Shown one piece after another: positions 53,329 to 61,951 of a DNA stretch of 64,000 nucleotides. How positions within the stretch are numbered: the first letter of the stretch is position 1; every line of letters begins with the position of its first letter. A program made the translations under genes and the position numbers. This stretch comes from JAGPUQ01 sp036677085 (GTDB taxonomy: Bacteria > Pseudomonadota > Gammaproteobacteria > Pseudomonadales > Porticoccaceae): the NCBI GenBank assembly GCA_036677085.1, contig JAKFFI010000006.1, positions 1 to 64,000 on the forward strand, given 5' to 3'. The notes under the pieces are model-generated. The model searched no databases, was not told the origin of the DNA, and saw nothing but the letters and a program-made list of their open reading frames with translations.

Positions 53329-53650
53329 GTCATTACTCCGGAAACGTGTCTTATGTTATTGAGGTTTTTATGTAAGCCATTGCTTCCCGCAGTGGATGTC
53401 GCTCGGGGTCCACGCGGGATGAATGGCTTCTCTTTACCACCTTTTATCGCTCGGTGGTTACTGTACATAGAATCAGCAATCGCGCCGACACATTGCAGCC
53501 GAACGGCACTGACGGCGCTGGAAGTCGGGGCGTCTCGTCATCGTCTGCCCGCGCGTCGCCGGTTTTGCCGCCCGGCGCCCCAGCCTATAGAATCCCCGGG
53601 CCCGGCTGGCTGCCGGCCCCCTTTCCGCGACCCGTGCAACGAGTATTCCG
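53329..53650. promoter_or_regulatory. Divergent control region between monooxygenase and acyl-CoA dehydrogenase
   Basis: This 322-base gap separates two divergent genes and holds no credible ORF. A dyad ACCACC (53436-53441) and GGTGGT (53453-53458) is spaced by 11 bases, about 110-130 bases upstream of the monooxygenase start. The right arm reads AACCACC on the monooxygenase strand, the same heptamer as in the repeats before the other monooxygenase. A -10-like TATAGAAT (53586-53593) lies about 60 bases before the dehydrogenase start. Confidence 0.45.
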
Positions 53651-54811
53651 ATGAGCAGCACCAACGAAAATTATCCCGAAATCCGTGAAGCCGTAGCCAG
53701 GCTGTGCAGCCAGTTCCCCGGCGAATACTGGCGCGCGCTGGACGACACCCATACCTATCCCACCGCATTCGTGCGCGCGCTCACCGAGGCGGGTTTTTTG
53801 TCGGTGCTGATTCCCGAGGAATACGGCGGTGCCGGCCTGCCCATCGAAGCCGGTTGCGCGGTGCTCGAGGAAATCCAGCGCTCCGGCTGCAACGGCAGTG
53901 CCTGCCACGCCCAGATGTACACCATGGGCACCTTGCTCAAGCACGGCAACGAGGATCAGAAGCGCCGCTATCTGCCGGGCATCGCGGAAGGCTCACTGCG
54001 CTTGCAGGCCTTCGGCGTCACCGAGCCCACCAGCGGCACCGACACCACCCGCATCCGCACCCGTGCGGTACGCGACGGCGACGACTATGTGATCAACGGC
54101 CAGAAGGTGTTCATTTCGCGTACCGAACACTCCGACCTGATGGTGCTGCTGGTGCGCACCACCCCTTACGAGGAAGTGAAAAAATCCTCCGACGGCATGT
54201 CGGTGTTTCTGGTGGACATGCGCGAGGCGGTAGGCAACGGTCTCACCATCAAGCCCATCAAGACCATGATCAACCACTCCACCACCGAGCTGTTCTTCGA
54301 CAATCTGCGGGTGCCGGCGGCGAACCGCATCGGCGAGGAGGGCAGGGGCTTCAAGTACATCCTCGACGGCATGAACGCCGAGCGCATCCTGATTGCCTCC
54401 GAGTGCATCGGCGACGCGCGCTTTTTCCTCGAGCGCGCGAGCCGCTATGCCTGCGAGCGCGAAGTGTTCGGCCGTCCCATCGGCATGAACCAGGGCATCC
54501 AGTTCCCGATCGCGCGCAACTATGTGGAGACCGAAGCGGCGGCACTGATGGTGTTGAACGCGGCGCGTCTGTTCGATGCCGGCAAGCCCTGCGGCTCCGA
54601 GGCCAACATGTGCAAGCTGGCCGGCTCCGAGGCCGCCTGGCACGCCGCCGATACCTGCCTGCAGACCCATGGCGGTTTCGGTTACACCCAGGAGTACGAC
54701 ATCGAGCGCAAGTTCCGCGAGACGCGGCTGTACCAGACCGCGCCGATCTCCACCAACCTGATCCTGTCCCACGTGGCCATCCACGAACTGGGCATGCCCA
54801 AGTCGTTCTGA
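53651..54811 (+). CDS. Acyl-CoA dehydrogenase
   Basis: This 386-residue flavoprotein dehydrogenates an acyl-CoA at C2-C3. The FAD/substrate motif FGVTEPTSGTDTTRIRT and the C-terminal LQTHGGFGYTQEYDIERKFRE are typical. The usual Glu near the C terminus (IYEGT) is replaced by Gln362 in RLYQTAPIST. Glu244 in helix G (NAERILIAS) aligns instead with the catalytic Glu of isovaleryl-CoA dehydrogenase, suggesting the relocated-base type that favours branched or long chains. It heads an operon with three CoA-ester enzymes. ATG is preceded by a weak site. Confidence 0.9.
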   Translation: MSSTNENYPEIREAVARLCSQFPGEYWRALDDTHTYPTAFVRALTEAGFLSVLIPEEYGGAGLPIEAGCAVLEEIQRSGCNGSACHAQMYTMGTLLKHGNEDQKRRYLPGIAEGSLRLQAFGVTEPTSGTDTTRIRTRAVRDGDDYVINGQKVFISRTEHSDLMVLLVRTTPYEEVKKSSDGMSVFLVDMREAVGNGLTIKPIKTMINHSTTELFFDNLRVPAANRIGEEGRGFKYILDGMNAERILIASECIGDARFFLERASRYACEREVFGRPIGMNQGIQFPIARNYVETEAAALMVLNAARLFDAGKPCGSEANMCKLAGSEAAWHAADTCLQTHGGFGYTQEYDIERKFRETRLYQTAPISTNLILSHVAIHELGMPKSF

Positions 54812-54820
54812 GGGGACGAG

Positions 54821-55678
54821 ATGACCGCTATCGATCTCGCGCACTTGCAGCAGTGGCAGGGCCGCCAGGAAAGCGCCACCGACCTGATCGTCCCCGCCAA
54901 GGTGGAAGCCATGGCGGCCACCCTCGACTGGGAGTCCGCGCCAGCCACCGGCGATGAACTGCCCCGACCCTGGCACTGGCTGTATTTTTTGCCGACCGCG
55001 CGGCAGTCGAAAATCGGTCGCGACGGCCACCCCGAGCGCGGCGGCTTTCTGCCCCCGGTGCCGCTGCCGCGGCGCATGTGGGCCTCGGGCGCTGTCGAAT
55101 TTATCGCGCCGCTGCGGGTGGGCGATGCCGCCACCCGCACCAGTACCGTCCAGAGCGTGACCCACAAGCGTGGCGGCACCGGCGATCTGGTATTCGTCAC
55201 CGTCGCCCACGAAATCCGCGCGCGCAATGTACTTTCGATTCGCGAAACCCAGAATCTGGTATACCGCGAAGACCCGGACCCCGATGCGCCCGCGCCCAAG
55301 CCGGTGGCGCCGCCCGCGACGGCGGAGTTCGGCCGCACCTGGATGCCCGATCCCGTGCTGCTGTTTCGCTATTCGGCACTGACCTTCAACGGCCACCGCA
55401 TTCACTACGACCGCGACTACGCCATGCGTGAGGAAGGCTATGCGGGGCTGGTGGTGCATGGGCCGCTGTCGGCGACCCTGCTGCTGGATCTGGTACGCGC
55501 CGAGCTGCCGGGCGTCGAGATCGCGCAGTACGACTATCGCGCCGTGCGTCCCCTGATCGACGGCCATCCTTTCCGCGTCGAGGGTTGCCGAACCGGTGCC
55601 GGGCTGAGTCTGTGGGCGCTGGATCACACCGGTGCCGTCACCATGCAGGCCACTGCCACCCTGAGGAATGCCGGATGA
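54821..55678 (+). CDS. Hot-dog dehydratase/hydratase of the HTD2/mesaconyl-C4-CoA hydratase type
   Basis: This 285-residue double hot-dog protein resembles fungal HTD2 and the mesaconyl-C4-CoA hydratase of the 3-hydroxypropionate bicycle. WHWLYFLPTARQSKIGRDGHP and GGFLPPVPLPRRMWASG mark the N-terminal half. The catalytic-loop region IHYDRDYAMREEGYAGLVVHGP is in the C-terminal half. It would hydrate an enoyl-CoA made by the dehydrogenase. ATG follows AGGGGACGAG, nine bases after the dehydrogenase stop, and the citE gene overlaps its stop (ATGA). Mesaconyl specificity is inference. Confidence 0.82.
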   Translation: MTAIDLAHLQQWQGRQESATDLIVPAKVEAMAATLDWESAPATGDELPRPWHWLYFLPTARQSKIGRDGHPERGGFLPPVPLPRRMWASGAVEFIAPLRVGDAATRTSTVQSVTHKRGGTGDLVFVTVAHEIRARNVLSIRETQNLVYREDPDPDAPAPKPVAPPATAEFGRTWMPDPVLLFRYSALTFNGHRIHYDRDYAMREEGYAGLVVHGPLSATLLLDLVRAELPGVEIAQYDYRAVRPLIDGHPFRVEGCRTGAGLSLWALDHTGAVTMQATATLRNAG

Positions 55679-56556
55679 GCACCAGCAATCCACTGCCCGC
55701 ATGGCGTTCGGCGCTGTTCGTGCCGGCACACGTCGAGAAATTCGTCGCCAAGGCCCACACCCGCGGTGCCGACGCCATCATTCTCGATCTGGAAGACAGC
55801 GTGCCGTTGCCCGAGAAGGCGAGTGCCCGCGCCGCCGTGCCCGGCGCGGCCGCGCAGATCGCCGGCCACGGCCTCGACGTGCTGGTGCGCATCAACCGGC
55901 CCTGGCGGCTCGCGGTGCGCGATCTGGAAGAGAGTGTCTGCGCGCAGGTCCACACCATCGCGGTGCCCAAGGTGGCCAGCGCCGATCATATGGCCTTCAT
56001 CGCCGAGACCATCGACGAGATTGAAATCGACAAGGGACTGACGCCCGGCCACACCAGATTGCTCGCCTTCATCGAGGGCGTCGGCGGTCTCGCCCAGGTG
56101 GACGCCATCGCCCGTGCCTCGTCGCGCCTGATCGGGCTGTTTCTGGGCGCCGAGGATTTCAGCGCCGAAGTGGGCATGCAGCCCACGGCCGAGGGCCTGT
56201 TTGGACCCAACCAGCAGATCGTGTTCGCCGCGCGGCGCGCCGGCATTCTGCCCTTCGGCTTCGTGGGTTCCATCGCCGATTACTCGGATCTGGATGCGTT
56301 TCGCGCCCGCATCCGTCAGGCGCGCGCGCTCGGCTTTGTCGGCGCGCTCGGCATCCATCCGAGCCAGGTCAGCATCATGAACGAGGAATTCGTGCCGGGT
56401 ACCGAGGAAGTTGCTCATGCGCGCGGGTTGCTCGAAACCTATGAGCAGGCCTTGGCCGAAGGACGCGGCGCCGCTGCCTACAAGGGCAAGATGATCGATG
56501 CGCCCGTGGTGGCGCGGGCGCGGGAAGTGCTGCGCGCGCACGCGGCGCGGGTCTAG
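55675..56556 (+). CDS. HpcH/HpaI-CitE family CoA-ester lyase
   Basis: This 293-residue (beta/alpha)8 Mg-dependent lyase is related to citrate lyase beta subunit, malyl-CoA and citramalyl-CoA lyases. It begins RSALFVPAHVEKFVAKA, then IILDLEDSVPLPEKA, VRINRP (substrate Arg), AFIEGVGGLAQ (metal Glu) and LGAEDFSAEVG (metal Asp), then GIHPSQV. It would split a 3-hydroxyacyl-CoA formed by the preceding hydratase into acyl-CoA plus a 2-oxoacid. No citrate-lyase alpha or gamma genes are near, so a stand-alone role is likely. Confidence 0.87.
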   Translation: MSTSNPLPAWRSALFVPAHVEKFVAKAHTRGADAIILDLEDSVPLPEKASARAAVPGAAAQIAGHGLDVLVRINRPWRLAVRDLEESVCAQVHTIAVPKVASADHMAFIAETIDEIEIDKGLTPGHTRLLAFIEGVGGLAQVDAIARASSRLIGLFLGAEDFSAEVGMQPTAEGLFGPNQQIVFAARRAGILPFGFVGSIADYSDLDAFRARIRQARALGFVGALGIHPSQVSIMNEEFVPGTEEVAHARGLLETYEQALAEGRGAAAYKGKMIDAPVVARAREVLRAHAARV

Positions 56557-56630
56557 CGCCGGGCTTCCATCGCAGTATTCCGGAAAGCGTTTTTCAATCA
56601 CCGCGGGCAAACCGCAACCGAGGAATCCCC

Positions 56631-57428
56631 ATGACCGAACCCGTGCTGTACCGGCAGGAAGGCCGCATCGCCATCATCACCCTGAACCGCGCCGATACCC
56701 GCAACGCGCTGTCCGACGAGGTCGTGCCGGCCTTGATCGCCCAGCTCAAGCGCGCCAACGACGACACCGGCATCAGCTGCGTGATCCTGACCGGTGCCGG
56801 ACCGAGTTTTTCTTCCGGGGGCAACCTGAAGGAAATCCGCGCGATGACGCAGGAGAAAAAACTCAGCGTGCACGAGATTCGCAACTGGTACATCGACTGC
56901 ATCCAGCAGATTCCCCACACCATGGCCAAACTGACGGTGCCGGTGATCTGCGCGGTCAACGGCCACGCCATCGGCGCCGGCTGCGATCTCACCATGATGT
57001 GCGACATCCGCATCGCGTCGGAAAAAGCGGTATTCGCCGAGAGTTTCATGCGCGTCGGCCTGATTCCCGGCGACGGCGGCGCCTGGTTCCTGCCGCGCGT
57101 GATCGGCCTGTCGCGCGCCTGCGAGATGAGCTACACCTGCGACATGATCGACGCCAACAAGGCCGAGCGCTGGGGCATGGTGTCCGAAGTCGTGCCCCAC
57201 GAACAATTGCTGGACGCGGCACTGGCCATGGCCAAACGCATCGTAGCGCATCCGCCCATGGGCGTGCGCTACGCCAAGAAACTCCTCGTGGAGTCCCAGC
57301 ACATGCCGCTCACCGCGGCACTGGAAATGGCCGCGGGCATGCAGGCAACGCTGCAAAATACCGAGGATCATCTCGAAGCCATCGACGCGGCATTGGAGAA
57401 ACGCGCTCCCCTGTTCAAGGGCTGCTGA
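56631..57428 (+). CDS. Enoyl-CoA hydratase
   Basis: This 265-residue crotonase-fold enzyme contains SSGGNLKEI and NGHAIGAGCDLTMMCDIRIA (oxyanion hole) and FAESFMRVGLIPGDGGAWFLPRVIG, with the Glu matching crotonase Glu144 and an Asp in the second acid position. The end KRAPLFKGC closes the family's C-terminal helix. It is the last gene of the dehydrogenase-hydratase-lyase operon (74-base gap). A second hydratase in one operon hints at two successive hydration steps or a beta-oxidation branch. Confidence 0.88.
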   Translation: MTEPVLYRQEGRIAIITLNRADTRNALSDEVVPALIAQLKRANDDTGISCVILTGAGPSFSSGGNLKEIRAMTQEKKLSVHEIRNWYIDCIQQIPHTMAKLTVPVICAVNGHAIGAGCDLTMMCDIRIASEKAVFAESFMRVGLIPGDGGAWFLPRVIGLSRACEMSYTCDMIDANKAERWGMVSEVVPHEQLLDAALAMAKRIVAHPPMGVRYAKKLLVESQHMPLTAALEMAAGMQATLQNTEDHLEAIDAALEKRAPLFKGC

Positions 57429-57513
57429 CAGTCGCTTCCGTGCGGGATGGCGAGCATCGGGATAGGGATCGCCCACGAAAAACAGTCAAACGCTCGGCCC
57501 CTGGCATTCGTGG

Positions 57514-57542
57514 TTGCGTCATTACTGGCCAGCCCGGATAAT
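57514..57542 (+). promoter_or_regulatory. Sigma70-type promoter of 4.5S RNA
   Basis: TTGCGT (57514-57519) and GATAAT (57537-57542) are separated by exactly 17 bases and end 13 bases before the RNA, in the correct orientation. Confidence 0.65.
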
Positions 57543-57555
57543 CGCGCCCCGCAAT

Positions 57556-57669
<114 letters not shown>

Positions 57670-57819
57670 CTTCCTCTGCATTCTTCTTGCATTCTGCCCA
57701 GCAGAGTTTCGCGCGTGCCGAGCAGTCTTGGCCGGCAGTCTCAACCGGCAGGCTTGGCCGGTGACGATCTCGACGGGACCGCCGCCAACCGGACTGTCAC
57801 CATAGGCACCTCGCCAGCC

Positions 57820-57825
57820 TATAAT
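57820..57825 (+). promoter_or_regulatory. Consensus -10 element before dnaX
   Basis: A perfect TATAAT stands 44 bases upstream of the dnaX start. The -35 is poor (CTGTCA-like near 57794 or GTCACC at 57797). Confidence 0.5.
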
Positions 57826-57869
57826 GACCGCCGGTCGCGACGACGCCATTCCCACAGGCGCAAATTCCC

Positions 57870-59567
57870 ATGAGCTATCAGGTGCTTGCCCGCAAGTGGC
57901 GGCCCCGCTTTTTTTCCGAAATGGTCGGGCAGGAGCATGTGCTCAAGGCCCTGATCAATGCGCTCGACCAGGGCCGGCTGCACCACGCCTATCTGTTCAC
58001 CGGCACCCGCGGCGTGGGCAAGACCACCATCGCCCGTATCCTTGCCAAATGCCTCAATTGCGAAACCGGGGTGAGCTCGAAACCCTGCGGCACCTGCGGT
58101 GCCTGCGTCGAGCTGGCGGAAGGTCGCTTTGTCGATCTGATTGAAGTCGATGCGGCGTCGCGCACCAAGGTCGAGGACACCCGCGACCTGCTGGACAATG
58201 TTCAGTACGCGCCGACGCTCGGGCGTTACAAGGTGTACCTGATCGATGAGGTGCACATGCTGTCCGGACACAGCTTCAACGCCTTGCTGAAGACGCTCGA
58301 AGAGCCGCCGCCCCACGTCAAGTTTCTGCTCGCCACCACCGATCCCCAGCGTCTGCCGGTCACCATCCTGTCGCGCTGCCTCCAGTTCAATCTCAAGAAT
58401 CTCGCGCCGGAGCGTATCGTCGAGCACCTGACCATGGTGCTGCGGGAAGAACAGGTCCCCTGCGACGAAGCCAGTCTCTGGGCACTGGCCCGTGCCGCCG
58501 ACGGTAGCATGCGCGATGCGCTGAGCCTCACCGACCAGGCGATCGCCCACGGCGGCGGCCAGATTGCGGAGCAGGAGGTGAGTGCCATGCTGGGCACCAT
58601 CGACCGCTCCACGGTGCTGAAAATCTGCCAGGCGCTGGCAACGGGCGACGGTGCCGCGGTGCTGGGATTGGTGGATCGACTGGCCGAGCTCGCGCCCGAT
58701 TACGCCGCCGCGCTCGCCGACATGATCGCCATCTGGCATCAGGTGGCGGTGGCCCAGACGGTGCCGGAGGCGCTGGACTCGCGTGGCGGCAATGCTGAAG
58801 AAATTCGCCAACTGGCCGCACAGCTGACGCGGGAGACCGTCCAGCTGTTTTATCAGATCTGTCTGCTGGGACGGCGCGACCTGCCCCACAGCGGCGATCT
58901 GCGCGTCGGATTCGAAATGATTCTCCTGCGGCAACTGGCGTTCGAGCCGGTGCCGTCCGTCATGGACCCCCGGGGTGAGCCGGCGGCAACGGCGGCGCGG
59001 GAGGTGCCGCCCGCGATAAAAAAGCCCGTCCCGACGGCTGAGGTCGCGCTGGCGCCGCCGCGCGCGGCGCGGGCACCGACTGCCGTGATGGCGCCGGCGC
59101 TCGAACCGGTGCCCACTGCGGAGGCGTCCCCGCCGGCGGCTGCGGTGCCGGTGGCGGGTTCCGCCCTTGCGCTGGAACAGTTCGGTCCCACGCAGTGGCC
59201 GGAGGTGTGCAAGGCGCTCGCGCTCGGTGGCGTAGTGGCCAATTCCGCCGCCAATCTGGAACTGGTCGAGCGGGTGGACAAGCGCCTGGTATTTCGGCTC
59301 GACGCGCGCAGCGACGCGCTCTATGACGCCAGTCACCGGGAGCGCATCGAGGCCGCACTGTGCCAGTATTTTGCAACGCCGGTGCAGGTAGAAATTGCGT
59401 CCGGTGTGCTCGAGGCGGAATCGCCGCGCGAGGTCGAAGCGCGGCAGCGCCGGGAGCGCCAGCTGGCGGCGGTGGCGACGCTGCGCGCGGATCCCCTGGT
59501 GAGCGCACTGATGGAGCGCTTCAACGGCGTCCTGCTTGAAGATACCGTGGTCCCTCTGGACGAGTGA
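57870..59567 (+). CDS. dnaX: DNA polymerase III tau/gamma subunit
   Basis: This 565-residue clamp-loader ATPase (tau) drives loading of the beta clamp and links polymerases at the fork. Walker A is GTRGVGKTT (45-53). The zinc cysteines are C64, C73, C76 and C79. Walker B includes LIDEVHMLSGHSFNAL. A proline/alanine-rich linker begins near residue 370, followed by the C-terminal tau domain. At 59018-59024 the slippery heptamer A AAA AAG lies in frame (ATA AAA AAG). A -1 shift yields a gamma form of about 390 residues ending at TGA 59039-59041. Confidence 0.97.
   Translation: MSYQVLARKWRPRFFSEMVGQEHVLKALINALDQGRLHHAYLFTGTRGVGKTTIARILAKCLNCETGVSSKPCGTCGACVELAEGRFVDLIEVDAASRTKVEDTRDLLDNVQYAPTLGRYKVYLIDEVHMLSGHSFNALLKTLEEPPPHVKFLLATTDPQRLPVTILSRCLQFNLKNLAPERIVEHLTMVLREEQVPCDEASLWALARAADGSMRDALSLTDQAIAHGGGQIAEQEVSAMLGTIDRSTVLKICQALATGDGAAVLGLVDRLAELAPDYAAALADMIAIWHQVAVAQTVPEALDSRGGNAEEIRQLAAQLTRETVQLFYQICLLGRRDLPHSGDLRVGFEMILLRQLAFEPVPSVMDPRGEPAATAAREVPPAIKKPVPTAEVALAPPRAARAPTAVMAPALEPVPTAEASPPAAAVPVAGSALALEQFGPTQWPEVCKALALGGVVANSAANLELVERVDKRLVFRLDARSDALYDASHRERIEAALCQYFATPVQVEIASGVLEAESPREVEARQRRERQLAAVATLRADPLVSALMERFNGVLLEDTVVPLDE
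58999..59041 (+). promoter_or_regulatory. Programmed -1 frameshift signal in dnaX (gamma subunit)
   Basis: The cassette holds a Shine-Dalgarno-like GGGAGGTG (58999-59006), an 11-base spacer, the heptamer A AAA AAG (59018-59024) read as ATA-AAA-AAG in the zero frame, and a -1-frame stop TGA at 59039-59041. This matches the E. coli dnaX arrangement. After shifting, five codons (ARPDG) precede the stop. A downstream GC-rich segment could form a stimulatory hairpin, but I did not establish one. Confidence 0.85.
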
Positions 59568-59574
59568 GGTAGTC

Positions 59575-59895
59575 ATGAAAGGTCTGAACGATTTGATGCA
59601 GCAGGCGCGGCAGATGCAGGAAAAGATGCAGAAGCTGCAAGAGGAGGCCGGTGCCACCGAGGTGACGGGAGAGTCCGGCGCGGGGCTGGTCAAGGTGCGG
59701 ATGACGGGGCGTCACGATGTGCGCAAGGTCAGCATCGATCCGAGCCTGCTGGTCGAGGACGTGGAGATTCTCGAGGATCTGCTGGCCGCCGCGATGAATG
59801 ACGCGGCGCGCAAGGTGGAGGCGCGCCAGCAGGAGCTGATGGGCGGGCTCACGGCCGGCATTTCGCTGCCGCCCGGCTTCAAGCTGCCGTTTTGA
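59575..59895 (+). CDS. ybaB: YbaB/EbfC family nucleoid-associated protein
   Basis: This 106-residue DNA-binding protein begins MKGLNDLMQQARQMQEKMQKLQ, a long helical segment, then GLVKVRMTGRHDVRKVSIDPSL and the end PPGFKLPF. It lies between dnaX and recR as in E. coli. It is thought to bend DNA and influence recombination. ATG 59575 has GAGGT upstream. A start 13 codons earlier overlaps dnaX and is not conserved. Confidence 0.95.
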   Translation: MKGLNDLMQQARQMQEKMQKLQEEAGATEVTGESGAGLVKVRMTGRHDVRKVSIDPSLLVEDVEILEDLLAAAMNDAARKVEARQQELMGGLTAGISLPPGFKLPF

Positions 59896-59899
59896 TCCC

Positions 59900-60499
59900 A
59901 TGTTCGACGGCCTGATCAGCGAGCTTATCGACGCCCTGCGCTGCCTGCCGGGCGTTGGTCCCAAAAGCGCCCAGCGCATGGCCCTGCACCTGCTGGAACG
60001 CGACCGGGACCGGGCGCTGCGCCTGGCCGGCGCAATCTCCGCGGCCGTGGAACGAGTCGGGCGCTGTCGCCGCTGTCGCGCGCTCACCGAGGCCGAGGAG
60101 TGCCGCATCTGCGCCAGCCCGCGCCGCGACCCGACCTTGCTGTGCGTGGTGGAGACGCCCGCCGACCTGTTTGCCATCGAGCAATCCGGGAGCTACCAGG
60201 GCCGTTATTTTGTGCTCCTCGGGCGCCTGTCGCCCATCGATGGCATGGGGCCGGAGGAGATCGGCATTGACCAACTACTGCGGCGGCTTGCCGAGGAACC
60301 CATCGAGGAACTGATTCTGGCTACCAATCTCACGGTCGAAGGCGAAGCCACCGCGCATTTCATCAGTGAACACGCCACTGCCATGGGCGTGTCCGTGAGC
60401 CGGATTGCCCATGGTGTACCGCTCGGCGGCGAACTGGAATATGTCGATGGCGGCACCCTGTCGCATGCCTTTACCAGCCGCCGGCGCATGTCCTCGTGA
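59900..60499 (+). CDS. recR: Recombination protein RecR
   Basis: This 199-residue RecFOR-pathway protein aids loading of RecA at gaps. A helix-hairpin-helix LRCLPGVGPKSAQRMALHLL starts it, then a C4 zinc finger with Cys56, Cys59, Cys68 and Cys71. A Toprim domain follows with VVETPADLFAIE and the family ending YVDGGTLSHAFTSRR. Length agrees with E. coli RecR (201). rnd overlaps its stop (GTGA). Confidence 0.97.
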   Translation: MFDGLISELIDALRCLPGVGPKSAQRMALHLLERDRDRALRLAGAISAAVERVGRCRRCRALTEAEECRICASPRRDPTLLCVVETPADLFAIEQSGSYQGRYFVLLGRLSPIDGMGPEEIGIDQLLRRLAEEPIEELILATNLTVEGEATAHFISEHATAMGVSVSRIAHGVPLGGELEYVDGGTLSHAFTSRRRMSS

Positions 60500-61647
60500 C
60501 CGGCGCTTCACCGCCCACGCACCTGATCACCGGGGCCGCCGAACTGATCGCGGCGGCGGCGCGCTGGCGTCGTTGTACGGCGGTCACCCTCGATACCGAG
60601 TTCATGCGCACGGATACCTTTTATCCGCGCCTGGCGCTGGTCCAGGTGAGCGATGGCGACACCGCCTGGCTCATCGATCCGGTGGCGCTGGGCGATCTGA
60701 GCCCCCTGGGGGCGCTGCTGTCCGATCCGAACGTGGTCAAGGTGCTGCACTCCTGCTCGGAAGATCTGGAGGTGCTGCAACTCGCGCTGGGTTGCCGGCC
60801 CGCGCCCCTGTACGACACGCAAGTCGCGGCGGCCATGGTCGGCCACGGGTTTTCGCTGGGTTACAGCGCGCTGGTAAAGCGCCTGCTGGGTCTCGAAATC
60901 GGCAAGCAGGAGACCCGCTCCGACTGGTTGCAGCGACCGCTGTCGGCGGCTCAGCTCGCTTACGCGGCGGCCGATGTGCAGCATCTTTTTCCGGTATATC
61001 ACCAGTTGGTCGAGGCCGGCGCGCGCCTGGGGCGCACCGACTGGATCGCGGCCGAGATGGCGGCAATCCTCGCGCAGGCCGCGCAGGAGACGCCGCCGGA
61101 ACAGCAGTACCGTCGCGTCAAGGGCGCTGGCCGCCTGGGCGCGCGGGAGCTCGCGGCACTCCGCGAACTGGCCGCCTGGCGCGAAGGCGAGGCGCGGCGC
61201 CGCGATCGCCCCCGGGGTCATATCGTCAACGACGTCGAATTGCTCGCGCTGGTGCAGGCGCGACCGGCGGATCGCGCCGCGCTCGCCCGTATCGCCGACC
61301 TGCGGCCCCGGACCGCGCGTGATCATGGCGCGGAGTTGCTGGCCGCGCTGGCGCGGGCCGCGCAGGTGCCGGCGGCGGAGTTTCCGGAACCTCTGGAGGG
61401 CGAACCCCTGAGTCGCTCGGCGCGGGATCTGGTACGGGCCTGTCGCGATTGGCTGGCCGAGCGTGCCGGCGAACTCGCGATCGCTCCGGAAATGCTGGTG
61501 CGACGCCCGGATCTGGAACAGCTCGCGCGGTCCTGGAGCAACGGCGCGCCGCAGCTGCCATCGGTGCTGGCAGCAGGTTGGCGCCGGGACCTGGTGGGGG
61601 CGCAACTTCTCGATTTCGTGCGCGCCTGGAGCGCGCCAAGTCTATGA
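60496..61647 (+). CDS. rnd: Ribonuclease D
   Basis: This 383-residue 3'-5' exoribonuclease trims tRNA precursors. DEDDy catalytic residues are Asp33 and Glu35 (VTLDTEFMRT), Asp90 (HSCSEDLEVL), and Tyr156/Asp160 (AYAAADVQHL). An HRDC domain (about 205-285) follows. Length matches E. coli RNase D (375). GTG at 60496 overlaps the recR stop. ycgL overlaps its own stop (ATGA), forming a tight chain. Confidence 0.94.
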   Translation: MTGASPPTHLITGAAELIAAAARWRRCTAVTLDTEFMRTDTFYPRLALVQVSDGDTAWLIDPVALGDLSPLGALLSDPNVVKVLHSCSEDLEVLQLALGCRPAPLYDTQVAAAMVGHGFSLGYSALVKRLLGLEIGKQETRSDWLQRPLSAAQLAYAAADVQHLFPVYHQLVEAGARLGRTDWIAAEMAAILAQAAQETPPEQQYRRVKGAGRLGARELAALRELAAWREGEARRRDRPRGHIVNDVELLALVQARPADRAALARIADLRPRTARDHGAELLAALARAAQVPAAEFPEPLEGEPLSRSARDLVRACRDWLAERAGELAIAPEMLVRRPDLEQLARSWSNGAPQLPSVLAAGWRRDLVGAQLLDFVRAWSAPSL

Positions 61648-61949
61648 CTTCTCCCGACAAAGTATTGTGCAAGGTGTATCGCAGCGCGCGGCGCAGCGAA
61701 ATGTATCTGTACGTCACCGGGGAGCAGGATCTGGCGCCGGTGCCGGACGCTCTGCTGCAGCGGTTTGGTGTTCCCGAACTGGCGTTGACCCTGGCCTTGA
61801 CGCCCGACCGGAAACTGGCGCGGGTCGATAGCGGCGAAGTATTGGCGGCGCTGCGCGAGCGCGGCTGGTTTCTTCAGATGCCGCCGTTGCCGGACGCCGG
61901 GATTGCGGTCATTGCCGGGCGCAACGAAAAATTGCCCCGGGGCGGCTGA
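61644..61949 (+). CDS. ycgL: YcgL family protein
   Basis: This 101-residue small protein of unknown function begins with KVLCKVYRSARRSEMYLYV and ends with LRERGWFLQMPPLPD, both family signatures. Members are found mainly in gammaproteobacteria beside rnd or ycgN, as here. It starts at an ATGA overlap with rnd. The frame from 61449 inside rnd is a shadow. Confidence 0.92.
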   Translation: MTSPDKVLCKVYRSARRSEMYLYVTGEQDLAPVPDALLQRFGVPELALTLALTPDRKLARVDSGEVLAALRERGWFLQMPPLPDAGIAVIAGRNEKLPRGG

Positions 61950-61951
61950 CG

